Assembly: GCA_014898415.1 (NCBI GenBank)
Contig: RCTD01000022.1
Span: 992,001-1,056,000 of the forward strand
DNA length: 64,000 nt
From: Stromatinia cepivora
Lineage: Eukaryota; Ascomycota; Leotiomycetes; Helotiales; Sclerotiniaceae
Direction of reading: 5' to 3'
The notes beneath the pieces were generated by a model, which saw only the letters and a program-made list of their open reading frames with translations, was not told the origin of the DNA and did not search any database. Positions 12,090-21,825 of this stretch are shown piece after piece. Made by a program: the position numbers and the translations under genes. Within the stretch, counting starts at the first letter, position 1. Every line of letters begins with the position of its first letter.

Positions 12090-12144
12090 ACAAATCTCAC
12101 CATCTCTCAACCCTCAAAGTCAACAGACAGATTCCAAAAGATAA
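12076..12144 (+). promoter_or_regulatory. uORF2 in the leader of the Lst4-like gene
   Basis: A second upstream ATG (12076) overlaps uORF1 in another frame and encodes 22 residues beginning MRAVKQISPS. It ends at 12144, 36 nt before the main start. Its initiation context is weaker than that of uORF1. Confidence 0.35.
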
Positions 12145-12180
12145 AAATACAAACTTAATAAAAGAAATACATCTACCAAG

Positions 12181-15100
12181 ATGTCTTTACTTGGGAAATT
12201 ATTCTCTGCTACGACATCTACTGGACAGACGACTTCACGCTCTTCCAACCTTCTTGATTCAAATCTAGAGGATCATTTTACCTACAATTTACTCTTCCCA
12301 GATGCCGAAGCTTTGTGTCACAAGGGCCAACTCTTCCCATTCTCATCTGGAACCGCACTTGCACCTGCGAACGCGAATACTTTTGATATCAATGGAGAAA
12401 TCGATTTGGACATGCGCGATGCTCGAGTAATCATTATGCAGGAAGCTACTTCAACTACTGGAACTCCATACGTATTATACGATAGCCATACCCCTCCACC
12501 AACTTCTCCCTTTCTTGAAAGACAAAACTCGAATAGCTCTGCATTCCCTACAAGGTCCGAAAATCGGAGATCGATCCCTACACCACGAAAGACATCTGTA
12601 GGACAAAATTCGAGACCTGTTGTTATACAACAGGAAAGTACAACTCCTCGAGCTTTCGGCGCATTCGACCGAAGATCAGCACATAAATCACAAGCAAGTT
12701 ACACAGAAACCGAAGGACAACGTTCGGTGAGGGAATACAAGGAAGAGGTTACCACTATTTCGAATTGCATATTTGGAAATTCCGAAGTTTTGGCATACAA
12801 AGGGACTGGTACAAAGGTTCACATATTGCCATCCGACTCTAGATCCTTTGTAGGACCTAGTTCTTATGCTGCAGATGGTTCTTTTGGTAGATCAAGTATG
12901 CGGAGTAGTAAGTTGGCGCAATCTTTCACTGTGGAAAATGGTGCAGGTCCGGCTCCGGCTCCAGCTGGTCCTTCGACAACCACACCTGCAAGGGGACAAG
13001 ACAGGAAAAAGGTTCTCATTACACGCATGTTTCCAGTACCCCTACCAAATGAGGAAGTCGAGCCTCAGACGCCAGCGGTGGCAGAAGACAAAGATGGTTA
13101 TCCATTTCCTAAAGTCACCGACAATGACACACCAGTAAAGAAGCCTCAACCGAAACAAAAAAGAACTCCTATGTATGCGGTCGGATTGATTGTTCATCTA
13201 CCTGCTTCACCACCTCGTGCGCCTTCAGTACCAACATCTCGATCTAGTTTCCGTGCATCGAGCTCGTACAATGAACAAGATTCATTTCCATCATCTTTCA
13301 GTTCTACGAAACGTGCCGGTTGGACTATGCTTGGTTCTGGTTTTGGCATCGAGTCTTTGGAATCTTCAATTTATAGTGATGTGGATGACCGGATCGACAT
13401 GATCACTCAACATTGGGATATCATTACGCGAACACTTACTCATTTGCAAGCAGTTGCGACCGAATCCTTGTTATGCCTTCTACGACAAGCGGATATCAGT
13501 TCTCCTGGACCTCGTCGCGAATCACACTCCCGAGCCCCTTCAGCTAGTATATCAATTGCTGGAAGAAGAGTAACGGAGGACGCCAAGCCATTCAAACTAC
13601 CCAAGACCAATGCCAAATTAGTTCAACTAGGTCAAAACTGCTTAGTGCCGATCCAGAAAATACATAAAGAAGTTGATGCTTCACGTCAGAGGGTGATTAG
13701 TGGTATCAAAAGTCTTCAGGTGATTACTGGCCAGGGTCGATGGGGCATTTGGCGTGAAGAAGCAAGGTTGGCTGAGAGGTGGGCAGGTGGAAAGGATAAG
13801 GGATTTTTCTTCTTTAACCTTTTGACTGGATTTTTGGGTAATCACACTGAATGGTTGCAAGCGCTGGGACCTAGTTGGTATCGTCGAAGAAATTACCAAA
13901 ATCAGAGATCTTACAAAGATGATGATGTATCCGTTCCGGCACGAACCATCATTGTTTCCGATGATAAAATGGCAGCGAGACGATTGATATTTTTGCTCTC
14001 TGCTTTTCTACCCGCGAGTCAACAAATAGGATCTCGGGCTCATCGACCTAGTACGTCGATATCTTTGGGTGGATACCCACAATCTCCGCCATCTTGTATC
14101 ATACCCGTCTTGAGAGAAGAATCTCTTCGCCGCAAAATCAACAAACGTTCTAGTATTTCACGAGCCTCTCACCCACGAGCCATGAGCTTTCCGGCTCAAT
14201 CCGCACAAGCTTCACAAATCTCACAGCCTTCTAAACCTCAAACAGAACATCCTAGTGGTCTTGGAATTATAGTCCATGATGTTCAGCGTGATCGATCATC
14301 ATCCGATATTTCTCAAATCAGGACAGCAAATTTGCCAATCCCTGGTAGTGGTAGCGGGACTAGGAAGAGTAGCGCTGCAACAACAAGGACTGCCACACCA
14401 GTCACGACAGTTCCACATTTTTCTACTCGAGCTCCAGTCAGAGGAACTGGTCCTATACCTAGGCCAGGAAGCAGTGGTAGTCTTGCTGCTGATGATCTCC
14501 TTCGATCTCTGAAGAGGGGTGATAGCTCAGGTCAATACAGTAACGTAAGCACTGATTCTCAAGGTCAGAACTCAAGATGGGGTAGCATGATTAGTGGTTT
14601 CTGGAGTTCGAAGAGAAGACCATCTACGACTAACACATCAGCTACATCAATGGAAGAAGTTGAAATCAATGATCCTTACTATAGAGATATCACTTCACAG
14701 CCTCGTGTTAAATTACCCAGTACGAGCGAGAGTGCCGCCGAAGCTTCCCCAACAAAGTCAAAAGTTCAACAAGAACGCGACTTAAGGAAGTCGGAATCTG
14801 GAAGTACTGAAACCGCCAGAGCCATTGAGCAGAAACCAGAACAAGGAGTCGATGAAATTACCGAGCAAATGATTCAGATATCAGAGCGCATCCCAGATCC
14901 ATCGGGAGCGTATGAATCACCAGTCAAAACTTCAATCGCTGATGATGGTGCCATTGAAATTGACGTTCCTCTTCCTGATTATTTGGCTTTCGAAACGGCT
15001 GTCAGTTCACCTTCAAGTAGTGGTTATCTTTCTACACCTGGTTTAGGAAATGGACTCGAAGGCTTTGAACATTATTCTCGTGCTGGTCCTGATTCAGATA

Positions 15101-15846
15101 CTACGATCAATGTTGGTGGTTACCTGCCACGTTATCATCCGGATTTTGCTTTACAAGCAGTACCTTCACAATCGGATCTCATCTCCGATATCAAAGAATC
15201 AATGAGAGCAGAACCAACGCCTGTCATCACTTCAACACCTAATGCAGAAGATGGTCGTGCTGATCGGTGGGTCGATGTTTCTAGTGCGTTGGTAGCTGAT
15301 GCTACCAATTTCACAATTACTCATATTCGTTACAGACGTCATGTGAAGCTTAAGGAGAATATGGATCCTACGATTCCAGCTATCTCCACTTCACTAGACT
15401 CAAAGTATGGCAATGTTTACTCTGCCGTGCTTCTTACACCATCTCTTGAGGTGTATGATGATCATGAAGATCAATTTATTGAAGAACGATTGGTTAGCAT
15501 GGATGAGACATTGATCGAAGCCGTTGAGAGAATTATTGCTCAATCAGGACAACCTTCTAAACAATCATCAGCATGTTCATCCAGATCCACAAGTAGAAGA
15601 CCTGTGGTTGGAAGGGAGAGATCTAACTCGGATGTTAAAGTTATACCTGGGTTTGGAGCAAATCTTGAGGTTCCAAGAAATGAGTGCAAGAAGATGGTTC
15701 TTAGTGCTCTTGAAGAAATCGTGAAGGAGGTAGCAGAGAGCCGAGAAGATGGTGATGGAGAACAGAGATTAGAAGGGAGAGAGAAAGAAAGCTTTTTGAG
15801 GGAAGGAGTACGAAATTGGTTAGGAACTGTGGAAAGTGTGGAATAA
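12181..15846 (+). CDS. lst4: Folliculin-interacting protein / Lst4-like protein
   Basis: A single 1,221-residue ORF without introns. The fold order suggests the FNIP/Lst4 family (longin-DENN protein that with folliculin/Lst7 acts on Rag GTPases and so on TORC1 at the vacuole). An N-terminal block has LEDHFTYNLLFPDAEAL and DARVIIMQEATS (residues about 29-91), followed by YVLYDSHTPPP. A second block EVTTISNCIFGNSEVLAYKG lies near 187-208. YAVGLIVHLPASPP is near 332. A helical block DDRIDMITQHWDIITRTL lies near 401, a Trp-rich block GRWGIWREEARLAERW near 519, and ARRLIFLLSAFLP near 597. The conserved C-terminal part includes RWVDVSSALVADATNFTIT (about 1030). Long Ser/Pro-rich spacers separate the blocks, usual for this fast-evolving family. 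The start is the first ATG of the long frame. Family assignment is by motif memory; the exact orthology is inferred. Confidence 0.72.
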   Translation: MSLLGKLFSATTSTGQTTSRSSNLLDSNLEDHFTYNLLFPDAEALCHKGQLFPFSSGTALAPANANTFDINGEIDLDMRDARVIIMQEATSTTGTPYVLYDSHTPPPTSPFLERQNSNSSAFPTRSENRRSIPTPRKTSVGQNSRPVVIQQESTTPRAFGAFDRRSAHKSQASYTETEGQRSVREYKEEVTTISNCIFGNSEVLAYKGTGTKVHILPSDSRSFVGPSSYAADGSFGRSSMRSSKLAQSFTVENGAGPAPAPAGPSTTTPARGQDRKKVLITRMFPVPLPNEEVEPQTPAVAEDKDGYPFPKVTDNDTPVKKPQPKQKRTPMYAVGLIVHLPASPPRAPSVPTSRSSFRASSSYNEQDSFPSSFSSTKRAGWTMLGSGFGIESLESSIYSDVDDRIDMITQHWDIITRTLTHLQAVATESLLCLLRQADISSPGPRRESHSRAPSASISIAGRRVTEDAKPFKLPKTNAKLVQLGQNCLVPIQKIHKEVDASRQRVISGIKSLQVITGQGRWGIWREEARLAERWAGGKDKGFFFFNLLTGFLGNHTEWLQALGPSWYRRRNYQNQRSYKDDDVSVPARTIIVSDDKMAARRLIFLLSAFLPASQQIGSRAHRPSTSISLGGYPQSPPSCIIPVLREESLRRKINKRSSISRASHPRAMSFPAQSAQASQISQPSKPQTEHPSGLGIIVHDVQRDRSSSDISQIRTANLPIPGSGSGTRKSSAATTRTATPVTTVPHFSTRAPVRGTGPIPRPGSSGSLAADDLLRSLKRGDSSGQYSNVSTDSQGQNSRWGSMISGFWSSKRRPSTTNTSATSMEEVEINDPYYRDITSQPRVKLPSTSESAAEASPTKSKVQQERDLRKSESGSTETARAIEQKPEQGVDEITEQMIQISERIPDPSGAYESPVKTSIADDGAIEIDVPLPDYLAFETAVSSPSSSGYLSTPGLGNGLEGFEHYSRAGPDSDTTINVGGYLPRYHPDFALQAVPSQSDLISDIKESMRAEPTPVITSTPNAEDGRADRWVDVSSALVADATNFTITHIRYRRHVKLKENMDPTIPAISTSLDSKYGNVYSAVLLTPSLEVYDDHEDQFIEERLVSMDETLIEAVERIIAQSGQPSKQSSACSSRSTSRRPVVGRERSNSDVKVIPGFGANLEVPRNECKKMVLSALEEIVKEVAESREDGDGEQRLEGREKESFLREGVRNWLGTVESVE

Positions 15847-18655
15847 TTTCACCAACATGACGACAAGAGATCTATGGCATAACTATTTTTTTTTTTTTTT
15901 TTTTTACGTTTGTACCAACAACTAAACTTACGGCCAACATCATATGGTTCTCAACGATACCCGACAGACAATGTCCCACCAACAACAATACCAAATATAA
16001 TACATGGAGTCTTCCTTTTTTTTAGAATTTTAGCGTCGGCGTTTGGAGGAAGAAATCTTGCTACGATTGGACAGGGCGAAAGCTCAATATGGCAACATTT
16101 GCTTTTTTTGGCTCACAATTCTTTTATGAGAGCGACTACTTTAGGTATTTACCGCGATTATACCATTTGCATTTTAGGGAGAATGGTTGGGTGGGTTATG
16201 ATACATTGGAATCCGGAATGGGACGGAATGGGACTTTCCTTAAACGGATGGGGTGGGTATACATGGATGGCTGGATGGATATGGAATGATTTGGCTTGAT
16301 TGGGAGTTTTTAATGGTTGAGGGAGAATTTTAAGAGATGAGTTGTGTTTTTGCGCGAATTCGAAAGCATGGGGGATGGACAATGGCGATGAGATTGTGGC
16401 AATGGCAGTGCAGGGAACAGGAGAAGAGAATACTGTGGAATGAATGGAATGACTTTTAGGTCATTCTGGATACTTCAATACCCATATTTTGGTTTTTTCT
16501 TCTCGTGGGGCGGAAAAACTTGCTCTGGATCTTACCGTTTGCATTTGCTACTAGTTGTAATGGCGCGGTGGGCTGTGCACGTGTACATTTGCATTTGCAT
16601 CTGATGATGAAGCGAATTTTCCGTCCGAGATATTACCATAGCGGGCGAATGGAGACATTTGAGAGTAGGGGTCCTTTGGTCGATGTGGTGATTGGAGAAG
16701 CGGGGTGGAGAGGACGTTTTAAGTGTGCGTGTCATGTGGAGTTGAGTGGAGCGGTGATTCATTGATGGTTGGTTGACGCCATCACATGTCATGATAGGTA
16801 TGCATGGATGAAAAATTTACCTAGGTATGGATTTACTTTTAGAGTAGGTAGATTGATTGAATGGAGAATAGTTTTTTTTACAAACTGTGAATTTTTGATA
16901 TTTTTGATCTGTTTTTTTTTCGGGGGTTGGGTTCATGTGATGGATGGAATTTTGTAAATGAGGCGGAAGACTGGAAGGTCGGTTGTAGAATGAGTAGGAT
17001 GCGTAGAATGAGGCTGGTTGATGACTGGTGAGTTAGGTGCGTGCGTGAGTGCGTGAGTGCGTGAGTGCATGCATGTGGGCAGCGCAGTGTAGTGTAGTGC
17101 AGTGCAGTGCAGGATAAGTGGAGTATGAGGTATTATACTTTCATACTGGGCTGCTCGTCTGCTCGCCTGATCGATCGATCGTTGTACTTTTGATCTTTGA
17201 GCTTTGTAGGGAATATGGAGTGTGGAGTATGGAGTACCGTATAACTCTGTTGTAGTTTTGTTGGAATTATACTTCATTAGGCAGTTTAAACGATTCATCC
17301 CGCAAAACTCTATTCCCTTTTTGTGATGGCCTACCTCAGTTCACCGAGTTGATACGGTAGTTGCTTGTTTGTAATTTTACGGTTTTGGAATTTTATAATC
17401 TTGTGATCCTATGTCTAGGAAATTGTGAGTTGTAAATAGAAGATATTGGGGGATAGTATAGAGGAGAGGAGGGGAGAGAAAAGAAAAGAAGAGGGGATTT
17501 GTATACGGTATCCCGCTGGGTGAGGTGTGTGGTTTGTGATGTGTGTGGTTCATAGGTGGGGGGGTGGGGAGGGGGATGTGAAATGTGGGCTTGGGTTTTG
17601 GGATGGAGGGGAGGAGGGGGAGTGAAAGGAGGGGAGAAAGAGGTGAGATGGTTGGGGATTGAATGGATTGAAGTGGATGGTTGAGGTAATTGGTTTTTAT
17701 AGAATGGAATAAAAGAGATAGAAGAAATGTATACAATAGATATAGATTAAATATTATATAAAATTTGATAGGGTATTTATATCGTTTGTATTTTTGTATA
17801 TATGTATCGTATATAAATATATCGAGCGAGTAGATTAGATTAGATTAGGTTGAGGATAGATGAGATAATTGAATTAGATTATAATGTGTGGGTGGGGTTG
17901 TGGGTTTTGGGGTGTGTCTGTGATTTGGGGTGGTTATAAGGGTAGAGGGAGGGTGGAGAGAGGATGGAGGGTTGGGGGTTGGATGAGTGGCTATTCGGGT
18001 GGTTTTAATTTTTGGAGATGAGCTGGAGGAATGTTTTAGGGGGATGTGGAATGGATTGAATCGGGGATTGGGAATGGCAGTTTAATAGAAGAGAAATATA
18101 GGGCATTGAAGGGGTAGAGATCTTATACTATCTCAATCCCCAGAATAATATTAAATATCCAATATACCAATAATTAATATCGCTAACTTTCACATTACAT
18201 CAGTTCTTCAGATACCAATATTGTCACGGATTGAAGGATTAGATATGTCGATCACGTGCCTGTACCTAGCATATATAACCTCTTCGAGGCCACCGATCTT
18301 TCGATCGTTAGTTATAGATCCTAAGGAATGATTGAACCCTGATTTATCAGCAGATTGGTCACAAATATTAGATATATATTATAAAAATTATCTAAGATTA
18401 TAATGTATACTATCGAGAATATATCTAGAACTCTAGGATTTCTTATGAAAATTATTGAATTTCGAAATTTTCAAGAATTTTCTTTCGGGATGGTTTGAGA
18501 TGGATTGAGATAGTTTGAGATGATATAAAAAGTATTTACAGAATTTTATAGAAATTTATTATAGATAAGATTAGGTAATCAAAGTTTGATATAAACTATA
18601 AGAACTTGAGTATTTAAATATTTTACTAGTATTAGTTGTATGATACTCTTTAGTG
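15847..18655. other. Gene desert after the Lst4-like gene
   Basis: Starts with a T run (about 15886-15905) suited to a 3' UTR or terminator region. Several ORFs of 60-130 residues exist, but they are rich in Trp/Gly/Met or Pro/His from GGGATGG-like DNA and show no family. 17041-17111 holds short tandem repeats. From about 18130 the DNA becomes very AT-rich. Confidence 0.45.
17041..17111. repeat. Short tandem repeats (8-mer and 5-mer)
   Basis: GTGCGTGA occurs three times in a row (17041-17064). After a short gap come GTGTA twice and GTGCA three times (17087-17111). Confidence 0.85.
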
Positions 18656-18660
18656 ATACT

Positions 18661-18830
18661 TGTAACACAACGGCCGAATAACTTGAGTATCTCTTAGAAT
18701 TAAAAGCTATAGATCGAAAGGTAGAACTACATGATTATATATACACAGGCTGAAAGCTCACTTAACCTATTCAGGGAATACTGTATTCTAATTAGGGCTC
18801 GAATCGATCATATTATATATATATATAATA
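18661..18830 (-). repeat. LTR (3' LTR in element orientation)
   Basis: A 170-bp direct repeat with 20295-20464. It begins TGTAACACAAC on the plus strand and ends ATATATAATA, where the partner has ATATATAACA. It shares GGCTCGAATCGATCA with the partner. Confidence 0.88.
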
Positions 18831-20294
18831 TTACTCCCCTTTATATAAAAACTCGTTTTAAACATTTTAAATGAATAATATAAAAGAACCCGAAAACAAT
18901 TATAACTATAAATCATTAATTTTATTTGTTAATTCAATCAAATACATAAATTCAATAACATCTATCACTTTTTTTATTCGATCAGAAAAAATACGTCCAT
19001 TGATCATGTTTTCCAAATACATTAAATTCTCTAATTCCTTTTTCATTCTTTCTTTATTCTATTCTAAATCTATATTATTATTGTTCAAAGTAGTTAGTAT
19101 AGGACAACTAACTGGATCAAATAAATCATATATTCCATTATATGAATCCAAATAACAAATACGAACCCAATAATATAAAGATCTATATCTTGTATATCTA
19201 TTCTCTTTACAAAAACAAACTTGCTTTTATAAAGTGAATTCGGAAACTCTCAATCATCGAAGTCGAAAGGATACCTTTGATAATAACATTAAAATGAGAT
19301 CAGAATTGAATACACCTAAAATATGATTAATATCAGATACATCCATTAGATCGAAACGATTTTGAAAATGAGAATTAGAACATTGCAATATATAAGAAAT
19401 AGAATTAGTAACTCCATTAGAAATGAAACCATTGATCGAATGAACAACTAATTATTGTATAACTTGTACAAATTCAAAATAAAAACGGAATAAATTGAAT
19501 TACTAAATAAACCGATTGTATAAAATTGAATTGAGTTTATTATAAAAGATCAATATTTTATTCAAATCGGATCAATTTTGATCATAAACTTTGTATAAAG
19601 TTCTTTTGAATTTTGTAATATAAATGTATAACGAATCAATATTTTGCTTCAAAGTATAAAAACGATCTTCAATTCCTTGAACCTTATTAGGGTTATTATA
19701 AACTTTAGAAAATTGATCAAGAATCGTATTGTAATCAAAAGGAATAATTTAATTGATAAACGAAAGTTATAGTAATATTATAATTTGAATTTGAGATTTA
19801 AAGTTAAAATAAACATAATAAAATTGAACAATAGAATTATTGATTACAATACCATCTACTTGAAATTTAGCTTTGATTGAAAAAAACTAGATATCGAACT
19901 TTTATATATTTCCACTGAACTTTTCTAGATTAGAAAGACAAGGTTTTGAAATAGAGTTTGATTGAATTAGAAATAAAAAATATAGAAAAGCAATCTTTTT
20001 ACATTATTATATTATTTCGATTTGTAATTCGCTGATTACAAAATTGATTGATTCCATTACTGAAAAATAAGATAAAATCAAAGGAAACATCGCCCAAATA
20101 TAAATACTTTCAAAAAACTACAAAGAATCCTTTCGAAAAGGATTTTAACAAAGAAAAAACAACTTCATAAATTATATTATAAATATATATATACAAATAG
20201 AAACATAAATATATACCTAAAACTTACAGAATATATATAAATTTAAGCATATATATATATTATTCGATTTCTTATCTCAAAAAGCTTTTAATAA

Positions 20295-20464
20295 TATAAC
20301 ACAACAATCGAATAACTTGAATATCTTTTAGAATTAAAAATTATAAATCAAAAAATAGAATTATATAATTATATATATACAAACCGAGAGCTTACTTAGC
20401 CTATTCAGAGAATACTATATTTCGATTAAGGCTCGAATCGATCACATTATATATATATATAACA
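20295..20464 (-). repeat. LTR (5' LTR in element orientation)
   Basis: Same length and layout as 18661-18830. It differs mostly by transitions (for example CGGCCGAATAACTTGAG against CAATCGAATAACTTGAA), as RIP would give. It is followed directly by the ATACT duplication. Confidence 0.88.
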
Positions 20465-20469
20465 ATACT

Positions 20470-21284
20470 AATGATATTAATAATATATAATATATAATAT
20501 ATACTAAAATATGATAAAAATATACAATACATCTCACTATAATAGAGTGAAGAGAATATATATAATACATCCCATTATAGTATAATAAAGAAGATATATA
20601 TTGTATAATATTATATTATAAAATTTCTACAATTATACTATATAAGATCTTATAAAATAGAGATGGGATTCTGATACGTAGGATATAGATTTCTGGAATA
20701 TAAAATTAAGAAGTTGACGGTATATACTCGAGTATTTAATAACACTATACTCATCTCATGGAACTTCTAAAAGTAGAAAAGGAGACTTCTTATAATATGG
20801 TAAAATTGGATTTCGAGATAAGATTATATCGTGTAGTTAGACTAGGTGATGATGCAGCAGACTAATTATTATAGTTCGTGTCGATGTGGGAATTGGGGAA
20901 GAAATATTATAAATGAGGGGATTGGTTTTGATTTGGGAGATTTTTAGTACAGCTTTTTGAGGTAATACATGTTGAGTGTGTTGTATTTGAAGAAAGGGGG
21001 TGAGATGGAAGGATTTAGTAGTATTTTGACTTTTGATTTATGAGCAGACGTATATTACTTACTATCGGAAGAAGGTCTGAAAGAATAATTAATTCATTAT
21101 GTGCGGGCGAGATAGATTGTTCAATAGTGAGAACTGCAGCCTGCTAGATAATATCGAGATATTTGATCTTGAATGCGTTTGTAGTTTAATTGTATGACAT
21201 ACGGAGTCCTTTTAGATAATCATATCATTCTTTAAACTATTAAACATTAAGACTTTGGATCAGATCTACTGGTCCGGATCTAGC
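20470..21284. other. AT-rich intergenic DNA
   Basis: No gene. About 20520-20600 holds two degenerate copies of a roughly 50-bp AT-rich unit (ATACATC-CA-TATA-TA...). It is probably more old repeat DNA around the LTR element. Confidence 0.4.
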
Positions 21285-21292
21285 GGTAGTAG

Positions 21293-21817
21293 TAGACTGT
21301 GCAGAAATAATCTGCAATCTATAGGTATCTGTGGATTTGTGGATTATCTATTAGAGTTATTATTTGCTCTATAGATTATTCATTGAGATTTTAAATAATC
21401 TGTTTTATATAGGTTATTTATGAATTATTTATAGATAATCTATCAATCTATGAATAGATATAATTTGTATAATTTTGTATAATTTATGAAAATATTTAAG
21501 ATTAATATAAAAATTAGTATAATTTAAATAAATATTTATAAATTATTTGTAAATTATTTGTAGATTATTTGTAGATTATTTGTAAACAATCTATCAATTT
21601 ATAGATTATCTATAGATTATTTGTGGAATATTTGTGGATAATTCATTAATTTGTAGATAGATGGATTATTTATAAGTTGATAGATATCTATGGATAGCTA
21701 TAGATAATTTATAAATTATTTATTCAGATTTTCCAATTATTTGTTTTGTCAATGGATTATCTATGGATTATTCATCAGAAATATTATCCGTTCCGCGGGT
21801 ATTTGTTGCGTAGTTTG
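21293..21817. mobile_element. hAT-like non-autonomous element, copy B (525 bp, inverted relative to copy A)
   Basis: The left end TAGACTGTGCAGAAATAATC matches the inward-read right end of copy A (TAGGCTACACAGAAATAACC). The right end read inward (CAAACTACGCAAC then TACCCGCGG) matches copy A's left end. Flanks GGTAGTAG (21285-21292) and GGTATTAG (21818-21825) agree at 7 of 8 bases, a hAT-sized target duplication. The interior is AT-rich with repeated GATTATTTGTA-type units. No transposase. Confidence 0.75.
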
Positions 21818-21825
21818 GGTATTAG

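Larger units (their letters stand above)
18661..20464 (-). mobile_element. Gag-only, RIP-altered Ty3/gypsy-type LTR retrotransposon (1,804 bp)
   Basis: Two 170-bp LTRs (18661-18830 and 20295-20464) flank a 1,464-bp interior. A 5-bp target duplication ATACT sits on both sides (18656-18660, 20465-20469). Read on the minus strand the LTR begins TGTTATATAT and ends GTTGTGTTACA. A purine-rich tract AAAGGGGAG abuts the left LTR, as expected for the 3' LTR of a minus-strand element. The minus strand of the interior reads, with stops, as a fungal gypsy Gag: KFSGN, IKAKFQVDGIVI, QFYYVL, then a segment like the family's LDQ-ARVYDNPNK-QEAE region. There is no room for protease, reverse transcriptase or integrase. 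G to A and C to T decay is visible between the LTRs. A non-autonomous element, dead at the protein level. Confidence 0.8.

Noticed and set aside
15910..16299. 129-codon plus-strand ORF after the Lst4-like gene
   Set aside because: Lies directly after the 3' T run; Trp/Gly/Met-rich from GGGATGG-type DNA; overlapping ORFs in other frames are just as long; no family.
17377..17736. 119-codon minus-strand ORF
   Set aside because: Pro/Leu/Ser/His low complexity from a purine-rich strand; no recognisable protein.
18871..19155. 94-codon plus-strand ORF inside the LTR element
   Set aside because: Lies antisense to the Gag remnant in AT-rich mutated DNA; Ile/Ser/Asn-rich by base composition.
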